From a virus, in the IMG/VR virus record IMGVR_UViG_3300032173_000002, positions 36,373 through 100,372 of that record: a stretch of 64,000 bases of DNA. One strand, written 5' to 3'. Of the stretch, positions 50,992-59,507 are shown piece after piece. Made by a program: the position numbers and the translations under genes. The notes under the pieces are model-generated. The model was given only the letters and a program-made list of their open reading frames with translations, ran no database searches and had not been told where the DNA came from. Positions within the stretch are counted from its first letter, which is position 1, and each line of letters starts with the position of its first letter.

Positions 50992-52041
50992 ATGAGGGTA
51001 AAAACAGAAGATCTCCGAAGGGCGCTGTTGGCCGTAAAGCCAGGGTTAGCCAAGAGGGAAATCGTTGAGCAAACGACCTACTTTATCTTTACAGGAGAGA
51101 GAGTTGTTACTTACAATGATAGGGTCTGCATTAGCTACCCCTTCAGTACAGACTTTCGATGTTCCGTTGTTGCGAAGGAGCTTTTTGATGTTTTGTCTGA
51201 TATTGAAGAAGAGTTTCTTGTAATGGAGTTTCGGGATAAGATGTTAAGGTTTTCTGCAAGAAAAGCCCGGTTTGGACTGCAAGCTTTGGAAGAGAACGCT
51301 CTTGAGCCTGCTATCGAACAGTTGGCAGTTTGGGATAAATCTAGGATCTGGAGGCGGTTGCCCAAGGATTTTACTCAAGGGTTGTTTCTTTGCCTTTTTT
51401 CTACCTCTACGGATATGACCCACAAGTATTTGACTTGTCTTTATATCTGCTCTGATCGTGTTTTTTCTTCTGATAATATTCGGATTAGTAGATATGAGTT
51501 CGTGGGTCGAGTTCGGTCGTCTTTCCTTCTGCCCCTGTCATCTGCTCGGGATTTAGTTAAGTACGATGTACGATTTATATCTCTGGACGATGCTTGGGTT
51601 CACTTCAAGACTGCTGACGAAGCTGTATTTAGCTCCCGTCTTTATCTTTCGGATGTTCCATTCCCTGAGGAGGTGATGACTTCGCACTTGGTAGTCCAGG
51701 GCTTGACTTTTATTCTCCCCGAAAAGTTGGGTCGGGTAGTCCAAGAGATGTTGGTTGCTGTGGAAGGTAAGGAAGAGATAGAGAAGGAGATTCAGGTAGC
51801 CGTAAGTAAGGGTGTTATTACCTGTCGGGGAGAATTTGTTCAGGGGAAGGGGTGGTTGGAAAAAGATGTTGACTTTCCAGAGTATAAGGGGGGAGATATC
51901 TCGTTTTCTATTCAGCCTGTCTTTTTTTCTCAAATATTGACAAAAACAACTACTATGACTTTGGCTGACGACCGGGCTCTATTCGAGTCAGGGCCGTTTA
52001 AGCATGTAATGCTTCTACATTCAAAGGTGCAGGGGATTTAG
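50992..52041 (+). CDS. DNA polymerase sliding clamp (DnaN-like)
   Basis: The protein is about 349 aa. ATG 50992 has AGGAGGG at proper distance; ATG 50986 is too close. MRVKTEDLRRALLAVKPGLA and three repeated alpha/beta modules, with FILPEKLGRVVQEM and a C-terminal FESGPFKHVMLLH, agree with the beta-clamp fold. Followed 4 nt later by the polymerase gene. Confidence 0.75.
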   Translation: MRVKTEDLRRALLAVKPGLAKREIVEQTTYFIFTGERVVTYNDRVCISYPFSTDFRCSVVAKELFDVLSDIEEEFLVMEFRDKMLRFSARKARFGLQALEENALEPAIEQLAVWDKSRIWRRLPKDFTQGLFLCLFSTSTDMTHKYLTCLYICSDRVFSSDNIRISRYEFVGRVRSSFLLPLSSARDLVKYDVRFISLDDAWVHFKTADEAVFSSRLYLSDVPFPEEVMTSHLVVQGLTFILPEKLGRVVQEMLVAVEGKEEIEKEIQVAVSKGVITCRGEFVQGKGWLEKDVDFPEYKGGDISFSIQPVFFSQILTKTTTMTLADDRALFESGPFKHVMLLHSKVQGI

Positions 52042-52045
52042 TTAG

Positions 52046-54601
52046 ATGTTGAAGGGTTTTTTCTTTAAGAGCGAACAAGTAAGGGATTCAATAGTAAAAG
52101 GGGACCCTTGCGAGGTCTGTGGGTTGTATCGAGGATGCAAGTCCCCTCGGATGCCTTATTCAGGGCAGGGGAGGTTGGGGGTTCTAATTGTTGCTGAGGC
52201 TCCTGGGAAGGAGGAGGACGATCAGAATACCCAGCTTGTGGGGGAGGTGGGGCAAGCTTTTCGGGGTTGGTTGAAGGAGTTCGGTTTGGATTTGGACAGG
52301 GACTTCTACAAGACGAATGCGGTCGCTTGTCGTCCGCCCGGCAATCGCACACCGACTCGTAGAGAGGTTAAGTGTTGCCGGTTCCAAGTGGAAAGGGTAA
52401 TTAGGGAGCTTAGGCCCAGATTTATTTGGGTAATGGGGGGCGTTGCTACAGAATCGTTTTTCATGGATCATTGGACTGATAATTTGTCCATATCTCGTTG
52501 GCGGGGTAGGTGTATTCCAGATAGACGATACAAGGCTTGGCTGATTCCTATGTTCCATCCCTCGTTTGTGGTTCGGAAGGGAGATGAGAGAGCAAGGGCT
52601 TTCTTTTTGAGAGACTTGCAGTGGGCTTTGGGTTGTTTAGAGAGAGAACCCCCCGTGTTTTTCGACCCGGAAGAGTATGTTCAAATTTTGTATAGAACTG
52701 AGGAAGTGGCCGGGTGGATAGATAAGGCGCTGGTGAGGAAAGAGCCTATTGTTATAGACTATGAGACTTCCTGTATTTCCCCTTACAAGAAGGATGGTGA
52801 AATACTTACTGTCGCATTATCTCAAGGCGGGGAGACTATTGCGTTCCCCCTTGATTGGCCAGGTGTGTGGGGAAGGAGTGATTTAGAGGTTGTTGAAGCC
52901 AAGTTAAGGGAATTGTTTGTTTCTCCCTTGGGGAAGGTTGCTCATAACATTAAGTTTGAGGAGGGGTGGACTCGAAGGCGATTTGGTTCGGGGGTCGAGA
53001 ACTGGCTTTGGGATACGATGCTGGCTGAGCATGTTCTTGATTGTCGTCAAGAGGTCACGGGGCTAAAGTTTCAGGCCTATGTTCGATGGGGAGTATCGAG
53101 TTATGATAGCGATGTAAAGCCTTACTTGTCCAGGGAGGATGAGTTCGAGTACAATAGGCTCCGGGAAGCGGATTGGCGGAAGGTCTGTTTGTATTGTGGA
53201 TGTGATGCATTCTTAGAGCATAAGTTGTGGTTGGAGCAGGTTTCTCAGATGCGGGGAAGGCTGAGTAGAGCTTACCGTCTTCTCCATGATGGAGTTCTGG
53301 CCTTCGTTGATGCTGAGCAGGAAGGTATTTGTGTAGATGAGAAGTATTTTGTGAGAGAGCACGAGAGGCTTTCCAAAATGATAGAGGAGACCGAAGCAAA
53401 TTTGCTGGGGGGCGATGAAGCTGCAGCGTTTCGGGAAGCTACCGGGAAGCAGATTAACCTTCAATCTCCATCAGATCTTCGGTGTCTATTCTTTGAAATC
53501 CTTGGTATCAAGCCTTTGAAGGTTACAGCGAAGGGAAATAACTCAGTGGATCGAGATATTTTGGAGCGTCTGGATGTTCCATTCGCTAAGAAGTTAGTCT
53601 CCCTTCGCAAGTTGTTGAAGATCAGAGACACTTATATTGCGCAGATAGTTAGGGAAGTTGTTAATGGGAAAATACACCCCAGTTTTAACCTTCATATTGC
53701 AAGATCTTATCGTTCTTCCTGTGATCGTCCTAACTTTCAGAATATACCTGTGCGGGATGAGGAGTCTAAGAGGTCAATTCGTACCGGGATCGTTCCCTCC
53801 TCTGGCTGGCGGCTAATGGATGTTGATTATTCCTCACTGGAGGTGAGGATCGCTGCTTGTTTGAGCAGAGATCCAGAGCTTGAAAAATACATTTACGACC
53901 CGGCAACTGATCTCCACAGGGATCAGGCAATGGAGTTATTTTTGCTTAGGAAGAGACAGGTAAATGAGACCCTTCGTTTCTACGCAAAGAATATGTATGT
54001 TTTTGCAGAGATTTACGGGAGTTACTGGGGATCAATTGTCCAAAGTTTGTGGCCCCTAACTCTGGAGTTGAATGTTGGCGAGTTGACTCTCCGAGATCAT
54101 TTGCGGAGGAAAGGGATTAGGAGCTCCTCTGATTTCGAGGAGCATGTGAGATCAGTTGAGAGTAGATTCTGGGAGCGTTTTGCCGTTCTCCGGGAATGGC
54201 AGATGAGTATGATGGACAAGTACATGAAGAAGGGTTATGTTGAGATGCCTACTGGTTTTCGGAGAGGCGAGTTTTTAGATCGGAATCAAGTTTTTAATTC
54301 TCCCATTCAGGGAGCCGCTTTTCATTGCTTGCTCTGGTCGTTTATCGAATTGAATAGGATTAGACGGAAAGAGGGATGGAGGACAAAACTGATAGGTCAG
54401 ATACATGATAGCATTATTTTTGATCTATGTCCTGAAGAGCAGGATTATGTGTTGAGCATTACAAATTGGGTAATGACAGAGAGAATTCGTGAAGCCTTCG
54501 GTTGGGTCTCAGTTCCTCTGAAGATCGAAGCAAAGGTGTCGGAAATTGATGGAAACTGGTGTGATATGAGATCTGTAGATGTAGGGGGAGTTAATGACTG
54601 A
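52046..54601 (+). CDS. Family A DNA polymerase fused to a uracil-DNA-glycosylase-like domain
   Basis: The protein is 851 aa. Residues 1 to about 200: UDG-like, with AEAPGKEEDDQNTQLVGEVG, NAVACRPPGNRTPTR and MFHPSFVV, as in SPO1-type phage polymerases. Residues 225-420: 3'-5' exonuclease with IDYET, AHNIKFEE and YCGCDA. Polymerase: motif A DVDYSSLEVRIAA, motif B RFYAKNMYVFAEIYG, motif C GQIHDSIIFD. Cys residues near 22-30 may hold zinc or Fe-S. It is the replicative polymerase. Confidence 0.92.
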   Translation: MLKGFFFKSEQVRDSIVKGDPCEVCGLYRGCKSPRMPYSGQGRLGVLIVAEAPGKEEDDQNTQLVGEVGQAFRGWLKEFGLDLDRDFYKTNAVACRPPGNRTPTRREVKCCRFQVERVIRELRPRFIWVMGGVATESFFMDHWTDNLSISRWRGRCIPDRRYKAWLIPMFHPSFVVRKGDERARAFFLRDLQWALGCLEREPPVFFDPEEYVQILYRTEEVAGWIDKALVRKEPIVIDYETSCISPYKKDGEILTVALSQGGETIAFPLDWPGVWGRSDLEVVEAKLRELFVSPLGKVAHNIKFEEGWTRRRFGSGVENWLWDTMLAEHVLDCRQEVTGLKFQAYVRWGVSSYDSDVKPYLSREDEFEYNRLREADWRKVCLYCGCDAFLEHKLWLEQVSQMRGRLSRAYRLLHDGVLAFVDAEQEGICVDEKYFVREHERLSKMIEETEANLLGGDEAAAFREATGKQINLQSPSDLRCLFFEILGIKPLKVTAKGNNSVDRDILERLDVPFAKKLVSLRKLLKIRDTYIAQIVREVVNGKIHPSFNLHIARSYRSSCDRPNFQNIPVRDEESKRSIRTGIVPSSGWRLMDVDYSSLEVRIAACLSRDPELEKYIYDPATDLHRDQAMELFLLRKRQVNETLRFYAKNMYVFAEIYGSYWGSIVQSLWPLTLELNVGELTLRDHLRRKGIRSSSDFEEHVRSVESRFWERFAVLREWQMSMMDKYMKKGYVEMPTGFRRGEFLDRNQVFNSPIQGAAFHCLLWSFIELNRIRRKEGWRTKLIGQIHDSIIFDLCPEEQDYVLSITNWVMTERIREAFGWVSVPLKIEAKVSEIDGNWCDMRSVDVGGVND

Positions 54602-55526
54602 GCAGCGGGGGGCATTACATATCAAACACCGTCCCAAATGCTGGGATGAGATTGTGGGCAATGAGTCAGTCGTGTCTGCCCTGCGGCTGGTGCTGAGTCG
54701 CCCACTGGAAGATATGCCCAGGTCGTTTCTGTTCACTGGCCCCTCTGGCTGTGGAAAAACAACCCTGGCTCGGATTATGAAGGTCCACCTCGGTTGCTCG
54801 GATCAGGATTTTTATGAGTATAATTCCGCCAATGTTCGTGGCATTGATACGATTCGGGATATTGGATCTAGTTGTCAGTATTCAGCCTTTTCGGGTGGAG
54901 TTAAGATGTATCTGCTAGACGAGTGTCACAAGATAACACTCGATGGTCAACATGCTCTCCTGAAACTATTGGAGGATACTCCTCCGCATGTTTTCTTTGT
55001 TCTTTGTACGACAGAACCTGATAAACTAATTCCAACAATCAGAACCCGGTGTTCTCGGTTCGATGTGGCGTCTCTTACTCGGCATAATCTGTTGAAGTTG
55101 TTGAAGAATGTATGCGAGAAGGAAGGTGTTCAAGTTGATCCGGCTGTTTTGACTAAGATTGTTACTTCTTGTAATGGGTCCCCCCGTCAGGCTCTTGTAA
55201 TGTTGGATCAGGTCATAGATATTTCTGATCCAGATCTAGCGATCCAGGTGATTAGGGATTGCACCGTTGATGATGTAAAGGTTCTTGATTTGTGTAGGGC
55301 ATTAGTAGGGGGGAGGGTTAGTTGGTCAGAGGTGGCAGGAATACTAAAGGGTTTAGATTCAGACCCGGAGTCTGTTCGATATGCTGTTTTGGGATACCTG
55401 AATGCAGTGATGCTGAGCAATCCGAGTGAGCGGATAGCCAAGGCTATTTCTGCTTTCTCTGAGAGCTATATTTATACTGGGAAAGCGGGTCTTACTTTGT
55501 CTTGTTATATGGTATGTAATTTATGA
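54594..55526 (+). CDS. Clamp loader ATPase (DnaX/RFC-like)
   Basis: The protein is 310 aa. Walker A GPSGCGKTT (49-57), Walker B LLDECHK, sensor 1 CTTEPDKL and an SRC-like TRCSRFD arginine motif. It loads the sliding clamp. Overlaps the polymerase gene by 8 nt. Confidence 0.88.
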   Translation: MTEQRGALHIKHRPKCWDEIVGNESVVSALRLVLSRPLEDMPRSFLFTGPSGCGKTTLARIMKVHLGCSDQDFYEYNSANVRGIDTIRDIGSSCQYSAFSGGVKMYLLDECHKITLDGQHALLKLLEDTPPHVFFVLCTTEPDKLIPTIRTRCSRFDVASLTRHNLLKLLKNVCEKEGVQVDPAVLTKIVTSCNGSPRQALVMLDQVIDISDPDLAIQVIRDCTVDDVKVLDLCRALVGGRVSWSEVAGILKGLDSDPESVRYAVLGYLNAVMLSNPSERIAKAISAFSESYIYTGKAGLTLSCYMVCNL

Positions 55527-55732
55527 AGATGTATTTTGCAGGGTGTACCGGGGAAGAGCATGCGGAGCAGATTCTTGTTAATTATAGGGTGAACCGTCTT
55601 TTTTCTTTTTTCTATTGTTGTGAGCAGCGTAAGGTGGAGGACTGTTTGAAGATGTGGGTTAGATCAGGGATAATAGGTGATTGTGACTATCGTGGTAAGG
55701 TTTCTAAGGAGGTAACGGGGAAAAGGGGTTAG
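55523..55732 (+). CDS. Hypothetical small protein, possible clamp-loader partner
   Basis: The protein is 69 aa and its ATG overlaps the clamp loader stop (ATGA), as a small-subunit gene would. Sequence LVNYRVNRLFSFFYCCEQRK is not assignable. The subunit role is inference from position only. Confidence 0.5.
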   Translation: MKMYFAGCTGEEHAEQILVNYRVNRLFSFFYCCEQRKVEDCLKMWVRSGIIGDCDYRGKVSKEVTGKRG

Positions 55733-55747
55733 AATAGAAATAGGGGG
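55725..55747 (+). promoter_or_regulatory. Promoter-like element, GGGG-TTAGAAT class
   Basis: GGGGTTAGAATAGAAATAGG overlaps the end of the 55523 gene and precedes the 55753 gene. It matches the 37882 site except for the weaker -10 (TAGAAT). Confidence 0.55.
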
Positions 55748-55752
55748 TAAAA

Positions 55753-56253
55753 ATGGAGAAGGGACTTGTTGAAGGACTGAAGATTGACAAACTAGCTCTG
55801 GATGAAGAGTGGGAGCTTCAACCGATCAAGTTCATAGAGGCTGCTGAGAAGAGTGTTAAAGCACAAGAGTATAGGGACGCCTGTAAGAGGGCACTGGAAG
55901 TGGAAATGGCGGAGTGTGAAGATAAGATCCGCCGGGACCCTTCCGCCTATCTTGCCAGTGAGAAGCCCACAGAAGCAGCTATCAAGTCCGCAGTCGTCTT
56001 GGACCAGAGAGTTCAGGAGGCGCAGGATAAGCTTCAAGATGCGGTTACCGGCGCTAAGATTCTGGATGCTGTGGTACAGGCTTTGGATCAGAGGAAGAAA
56101 GCCTTGGAGAATTTGACTCAGCTTTTCCTCGCAGGTTATTACTCCCGTCCCTACATTCCTGAAGAGGCAAAGGAGCAGGCGAGGGAGCGGAGACACAAGA
56201 AGCAAGTTGAGGGTTTGGAAAACAGTTTGAAGAGAAGGAAGAGGTCTTTGTGA
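55753..56253 (+). CDS. Helical protein, candidate recombination mediator
   Basis: The protein is 166 aa, strongly helical and charged (ACKRALEVEMAECEDKIRRD, then KPTEAAIKSAVVLDQRVQEA). Its length, helicity and location beside SSB and RecA genes are reminiscent of UvsY-type mediators. The sequence has no diagnostic motif, so this is a guess. Confidence 0.5.
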   Translation: MEKGLVEGLKIDKLALDEEWELQPIKFIEAAEKSVKAQEYRDACKRALEVEMAECEDKIRRDPSAYLASEKPTEAAIKSAVVLDQRVQEAQDKLQDAVTGAKILDAVVQALDQRKKALENLTQLFLAGYYSRPYIPEEAKEQARERRHKKQVEGLENSLKRRKRSL

Positions 56254-56438
56254 TGGTGGATGTTTTTGCTTGGATAGGGATTACGATTCTCCAAGCGTTT
56301 TATGTACTCGCTTTAGTTTTTGTAGCCTTGGTGCTATGCTATGTCTTTGTTAGAGTGGTTTCTTTTGCCGCTGTCCGTAGCTGGTTCCAGGTAAGTGGAT
56401 ATTACCGTCGAAAGAGGAGGGAGAAAATGAGAAGTTAG
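56250..56438 (+). CDS. Small single-pass membrane protein, 62 aa
   Basis: Residues 4-38 are a continuous hydrophobic segment (ITILQAFYVLALVFVALVLC) followed by a basic tail (RRKRREK). The start overlaps the upstream stop. Membrane topology would be Nout-Cin. Function is unknown. Confidence 0.65.
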   Translation: MMVDVFAWIGITILQAFYVLALVFVALVLCYVFVRVVSFAAVRSWFQVSGYYRRKRREKMRS

Positions 56439-56439
56439 G

Positions 56440-57648
56440 ATGGATTACATTTCCTCTGAACTAACTACAGAAAGGAGAAGGGAAGTGAAAGGAAGATTTT
56501 CAAGAGAGCAGATGAGAGCAGAACTTTTGAATAGGACAAGAGAGTCCTATGAGGCGAAGGATAGGGGGATCAGAACTCAGTCAGTGCTAAAGCCAGAGTT
56601 GGGGATTCCCACTTGGTGGGCCAGCGAAGGCCTACACCTGATTGATATTATCCCCTTCTACACTTCGGAGGATGGACTTCACCCTGATCCGAAAGTCAAG
56701 CCTGGAGCCCTTGACTATCGCTGGGAGGGCTGGCTTCACCGATTCATCGGACCTTCGGATCAGGATTTTGTTTGCCCATTGTTTACATTCTATCAGGGGC
56801 ATAAACTGCGTGGGCCTTGTCCCATCTGTGAGAGGCGCAGGGCTCTCCTGGAGGAGGGAGCGGACCAGAAGCTGGTGAACTCCCTTAGACCGACCCGGTA
56901 TTGCCTCTACAATGTATTAGTATATTCTGGACAGGGTCTGGCAGATAGAAAGGAGGTGGAAGATAGGGGTATTCATGTGTGGGCTGTCTCCCATTTCCAA
57001 TTTGAGCGGGAGATTATCTCTATTGCGCAGAAGGCCAAGGGTGGGGGGCAAATTCTCTTTGTCTCCCCCGATAAGGAGTTAGGGAAGTCAATCCGTTTCG
57101 AGCGGAGAGGAACAGGGAGGGACAATACTCAGTACATTGGTTATGCCTTCGAGGATAGGGATTATGATATCCCTGACGAGGTACTGGACTCCGCTTATTG
57201 CCTGGATGAGGTGATCTATGTAGCATCCTACGATGAGATAGCGGAAGCCTTCTTTGCCTCGACTAAGGTGGAGCCTGCTGTCGGGACTGCTGTGGATGTG
57301 GATTCAGAGCCGGAGACCCCTCCTGCTGCTTCTACAAGGTTTTCAAGGGTCCTTTCCAAGATGAGACCAGAGGAGACCGAGGAGTCTGTTCCCACTCCCG
57401 AACCGGCTCCTTCAAGGGCTTCAAAACCTTCGGTTTCTCCTGGTAAATGTCCTGCCGGTGCAGAGTTTGGATCTGATATAGATCAACTGGATGCCTGTGA
57501 AGATTGCGCTCAGTACGATCGATGTGCTGAGCGTGCTGATGAGATAGAAGAGGAGAGACGAAAGCGTCAGCTTCATAGGGTTTCTCCTCGTTCAAATGTT
57601 AGGGAGAAGACGGAAGAGGCGCCAGGAGCTGGTAGGAGGCGGTTGTAG
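56440..57648 (+). CDS. Single-stranded DNA-binding protein (gp32-like)
   Basis: The protein is 402 aa. The core (residues 55-260) has Cys 112, His 121, Cys 127 and Cys 130 (CPLFTFYQGHK, PCPICERR), comparable to the zinc site in T4 gp32's OB fold. A Pro/Glu-rich acidic linker follows, and a C-terminal Cys cluster (CEDCAQYDRC). Located between a mediator-like gene and recA. It would coat ssDNA at the fork. Confidence 0.72.
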   Translation: MDYISSELTTERRREVKGRFSREQMRAELLNRTRESYEAKDRGIRTQSVLKPELGIPTWWASEGLHLIDIIPFYTSEDGLHPDPKVKPGALDYRWEGWLHRFIGPSDQDFVCPLFTFYQGHKLRGPCPICERRRALLEEGADQKLVNSLRPTRYCLYNVLVYSGQGLADRKEVEDRGIHVWAVSHFQFEREIISIAQKAKGGGQILFVSPDKELGKSIRFERRGTGRDNTQYIGYAFEDRDYDIPDEVLDSAYCLDEVIYVASYDEIAEAFFASTKVEPAVGTAVDVDSEPETPPAASTRFSRVLSKMRPEETEESVPTPEPAPSRASKPSVSPGKCPAGAEFGSDIDQLDACEDCAQYDRCAERADEIEEERRKRQLHRVSPRSNVREKTEEAPGAGRRRL

Positions 57649-57649
57649 A

Positions 57650-57778
57650 TTGATTGTGTCGGTGGCCACGATCTCTCCCCTTGGTCGGCGAGCATGAACC
57701 GGAGGGGAAAACGAGATTATATATGTATGACCCACTACCGATGTGGCGTAGGTTGTGGGGGAATCATAGGAGGGAGGA
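57650..57778 (+). ncRNA. Structured intergenic segment, possible RNA
   Basis: This 129-nt gap has no gene. It can form a nested stem: ATCTC/GAGAT, CCCCT/AGGGG and GGT/ACC (57670-57717), then a second hairpin with CCCAC/GTGGG (57730-57757). A palindrome GTGGCCAC lies upstream. It may be a small RNA or the leader of the following gene. Confidence 0.35.
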
Positions 57779-57781
57779 GTG

Positions 57782-58033
57782 ATGAGGGAAAGTTATGTGG
57801 AAATAACCAAAAACTTGGAGGGGGATATTGAGTTCCATGGTGTTCTCACTCAGCACGATTTCTTGGCCTTGCGACTCGATCCCTTTGACTTAATGTTGGT
57901 TAAGGAATGCACCAAGGATAACAGCAAGTCAAGCGATTGGCTCCTTGCTTTGGAGTACCTCTTTCGGCGGATGGATGAACAAATGAAAGTGAGGATTGAG
58001 GGGGAGGTGGAGGGTATCTTATATGGAGGATAA
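57782..58033 (+). CDS. Hypothetical protein, 83 aa
   Basis: AGGAGGGAGGAG lies before ATG 57782 (a GTG at 57779 is in frame). A small alpha/beta protein. It overlaps the next gene. Function is unknown. Confidence 0.6.
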   Translation: MRESYVEITKNLEGDIEFHGVLTQHDFLALRLDPFDLMLVKECTKDNSKSSDWLLALEYLFRRMDEQMKVRIEGEVEGILYGG

Positions 58034-58334
58034 CTGGGCTTGGGAATATGTAAAAAAGCATGATAGCGCTGTTTCGTCTATGCTGGATGCTGGAATGAGT
58101 TTGGAGGAGATTATCGTTGCTCTTTCCAGGGAAAGGGAGCAAACTCATCGTCAGCTACTGAAGCTTATTAGCCTTGTTCCCAAGAAGGTGATTTCGCCAG
58201 ACGGGAAGGTTTATGTCTGGCATTGTCCAGATGAGTTGATTCCTGTTATTGGTGACCTGCTAAAGATGGGGCCAGTTATAGTGGAGTCCGTTATAGGGGA
58301 GGAGGTAAAGTTAGATGAGGCGAAGGAGGTTTGA
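58023..58334 (+). CDS. Hypothetical protein, 103 aa
   Basis: ATG 58023 lies inside the upstream 3' end. The N-terminal half is helical; the C-terminal half has KVYVWHCPDELIPVIGD. It overlaps the recA start. No family is recognised. Confidence 0.55.
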   Translation: MEDNWAWEYVKKHDSAVSSMLDAGMSLEEIIVALSREREQTHRQLLKLISLVPKKVISPDGKVYVWHCPDELIPVIGDLLKMGPVIVESVIGEEVKLDEAKEV

Positions 58335-59358
58335 AGATGTTTTGGGAGAAGAGGTATCTCGTGTAAGGGATTCATTTCGGGATACAGGCTCAGTTTCTGA
58401 GAAGAGAGAGGAGTTTCGTAGTGGTGTCTTATCTACTGGCTCAACTCTCCTCGATCTGGCTATATCGGGGAAGAGGATACGAGGAGGTGGAGTTCCGGGT
58501 GGGATTATAATGGAAATTTATGGTCCCTATGCTTCCGGGAAGACAGCCATTTTGGCTGAGATATGTGCTTCCGCCCAGAGAAACGGGGGCAAAGTTAGAT
58601 TTCTCGACCCAGAGGCTCGTTTGGATCAAGAGTATGCCAGGATCTATGGAGTCAGCCTTTCCGAGGAAGACTACTATCGGCCTAATACAGTTTCTGAAGC
58701 ATTTGCTCTGATTCAAGATTGGGAGCCTGGTAATTCAAATACAATCAATGTGATAGCTACCGATTCCCTTGCCGCTTTGTCCACTGAGATGGAACTGGAT
58801 AAAGGGGATAAGATGGGAATGAGGCGGGCAAAGGAGTTCTCGGAGGGTTTTAGAAAGACTGCTCGCCTGATTGCTAAGAATAACTGGATTGTTGCTTGCA
58901 CTAATCAAGTTCGTGAGGGGGAGTATGGAGAGACGACTCCAGGTGGTTTTGCAATTCCTTTTTATTCCTCTCTGCGAATACGAGTGGGGCAAACGGGGAA
59001 GATAGAGAGGAAGACCAGAATATCTTCTGGGAAGGAGGTCTCTAAGGTAATTGGGATTGAGAGTCTATGTTATATTCGCAAATCTACTGTAGATGATCCT
59101 TTCCGTGAGGCTCCAATTTGGATTGTGTTTGGTTATGGTATTGATGATGTCCGTGGCAATCTTCAGTGGCTTAAGGATATGGAGAAGAGTTCAGTCTATG
59201 TTGCTCCTGATGGTAAGGGATTTCAGGGGATGGAGCAGGCGATCTCTCATGTTGAGGGGAATTCTCTTCAGGAGAAGCTAAGGGAGCAGGTGATCAGCCT
59301 GTGGGAGGAAGTTGAGGCCAAGTTTGTTGCGGATCGAAAACCGAAGATTAGGTTTTAA
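58315..59358 (+). CDS. RecA/UvsX-type recombinase
   Basis: The protein is 347 aa. Walker A GPYASGKT (70-77), Walker B NVIATDSLAAL, CTNQVREGEYGETTPGGFAI as in RecA L2 and the base of the ATP site, and an acidic C-terminal region. It catalyses strand exchange, with the gp32-like SSB and 5' nuclease nearby. Confidence 0.9.
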   Translation: MRRRRFEDVLGEEVSRVRDSFRDTGSVSEKREEFRSGVLSTGSTLLDLAISGKRIRGGGVPGGIIMEIYGPYASGKTAILAEICASAQRNGGKVRFLDPEARLDQEYARIYGVSLSEEDYYRPNTVSEAFALIQDWEPGNSNTINVIATDSLAALSTEMELDKGDKMGMRRAKEFSEGFRKTARLIAKNNWIVACTNQVREGEYGETTPGGFAIPFYSSLRIRVGQTGKIERKTRISSGKEVSKVIGIESLCYIRKSTVDDPFREAPIWIVFGYGIDDVRGNLQWLKDMEKSSVYVAPDGKGFQGMEQAISHVEGNSLQEKLREQVISLWEEVEAKFVADRKPKIRF

Positions 59359-59361
59359 TGG

Positions 59362-59490
59362 GGATGGCGGAGTGACGAAGAGTCAGGGGAGATCATGGTA
59401 ATTGGCGATTTTGGCCCCCTCCCGTTGCAGCCATGAGCATAATCGGGCGTTGGTGAACTGTTGCCGGGCAGTGAATCCGACCCGCCATCC
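59362..59490 (+). ncRNA. Candidate structured RNA between recA and the 5' nuclease gene
   Basis: The ends GGATGGCGG (59362-59370) and CCGCCATCC (59482-59490) form a perfect 9-bp closing stem. Inside are TGAC/GTCA (59373-59376/59382-59385), GGGAG/CTCCC (59387-59391/59419-59423), TCATGG/CCATGA (59393-59398/59431-59436; this crosses the previous helix and would make a pseudoknot) and ACTG/CAGT. No reading frame covers it. Not a canonical tRNA. Confidence 0.5.
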
Positions 59491-59507
59491 TTGTATCAAG
59501 GAAAGGG

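Noticed and set aside
59362-59490. tRNA or tmRNA gene
   Set aside because: The 9-bp end stem is tRNA-like, but there is no TTC-type T-loop, no anticodon arm of normal size and the length (129 nt) does not fit; no other tRNA was found.
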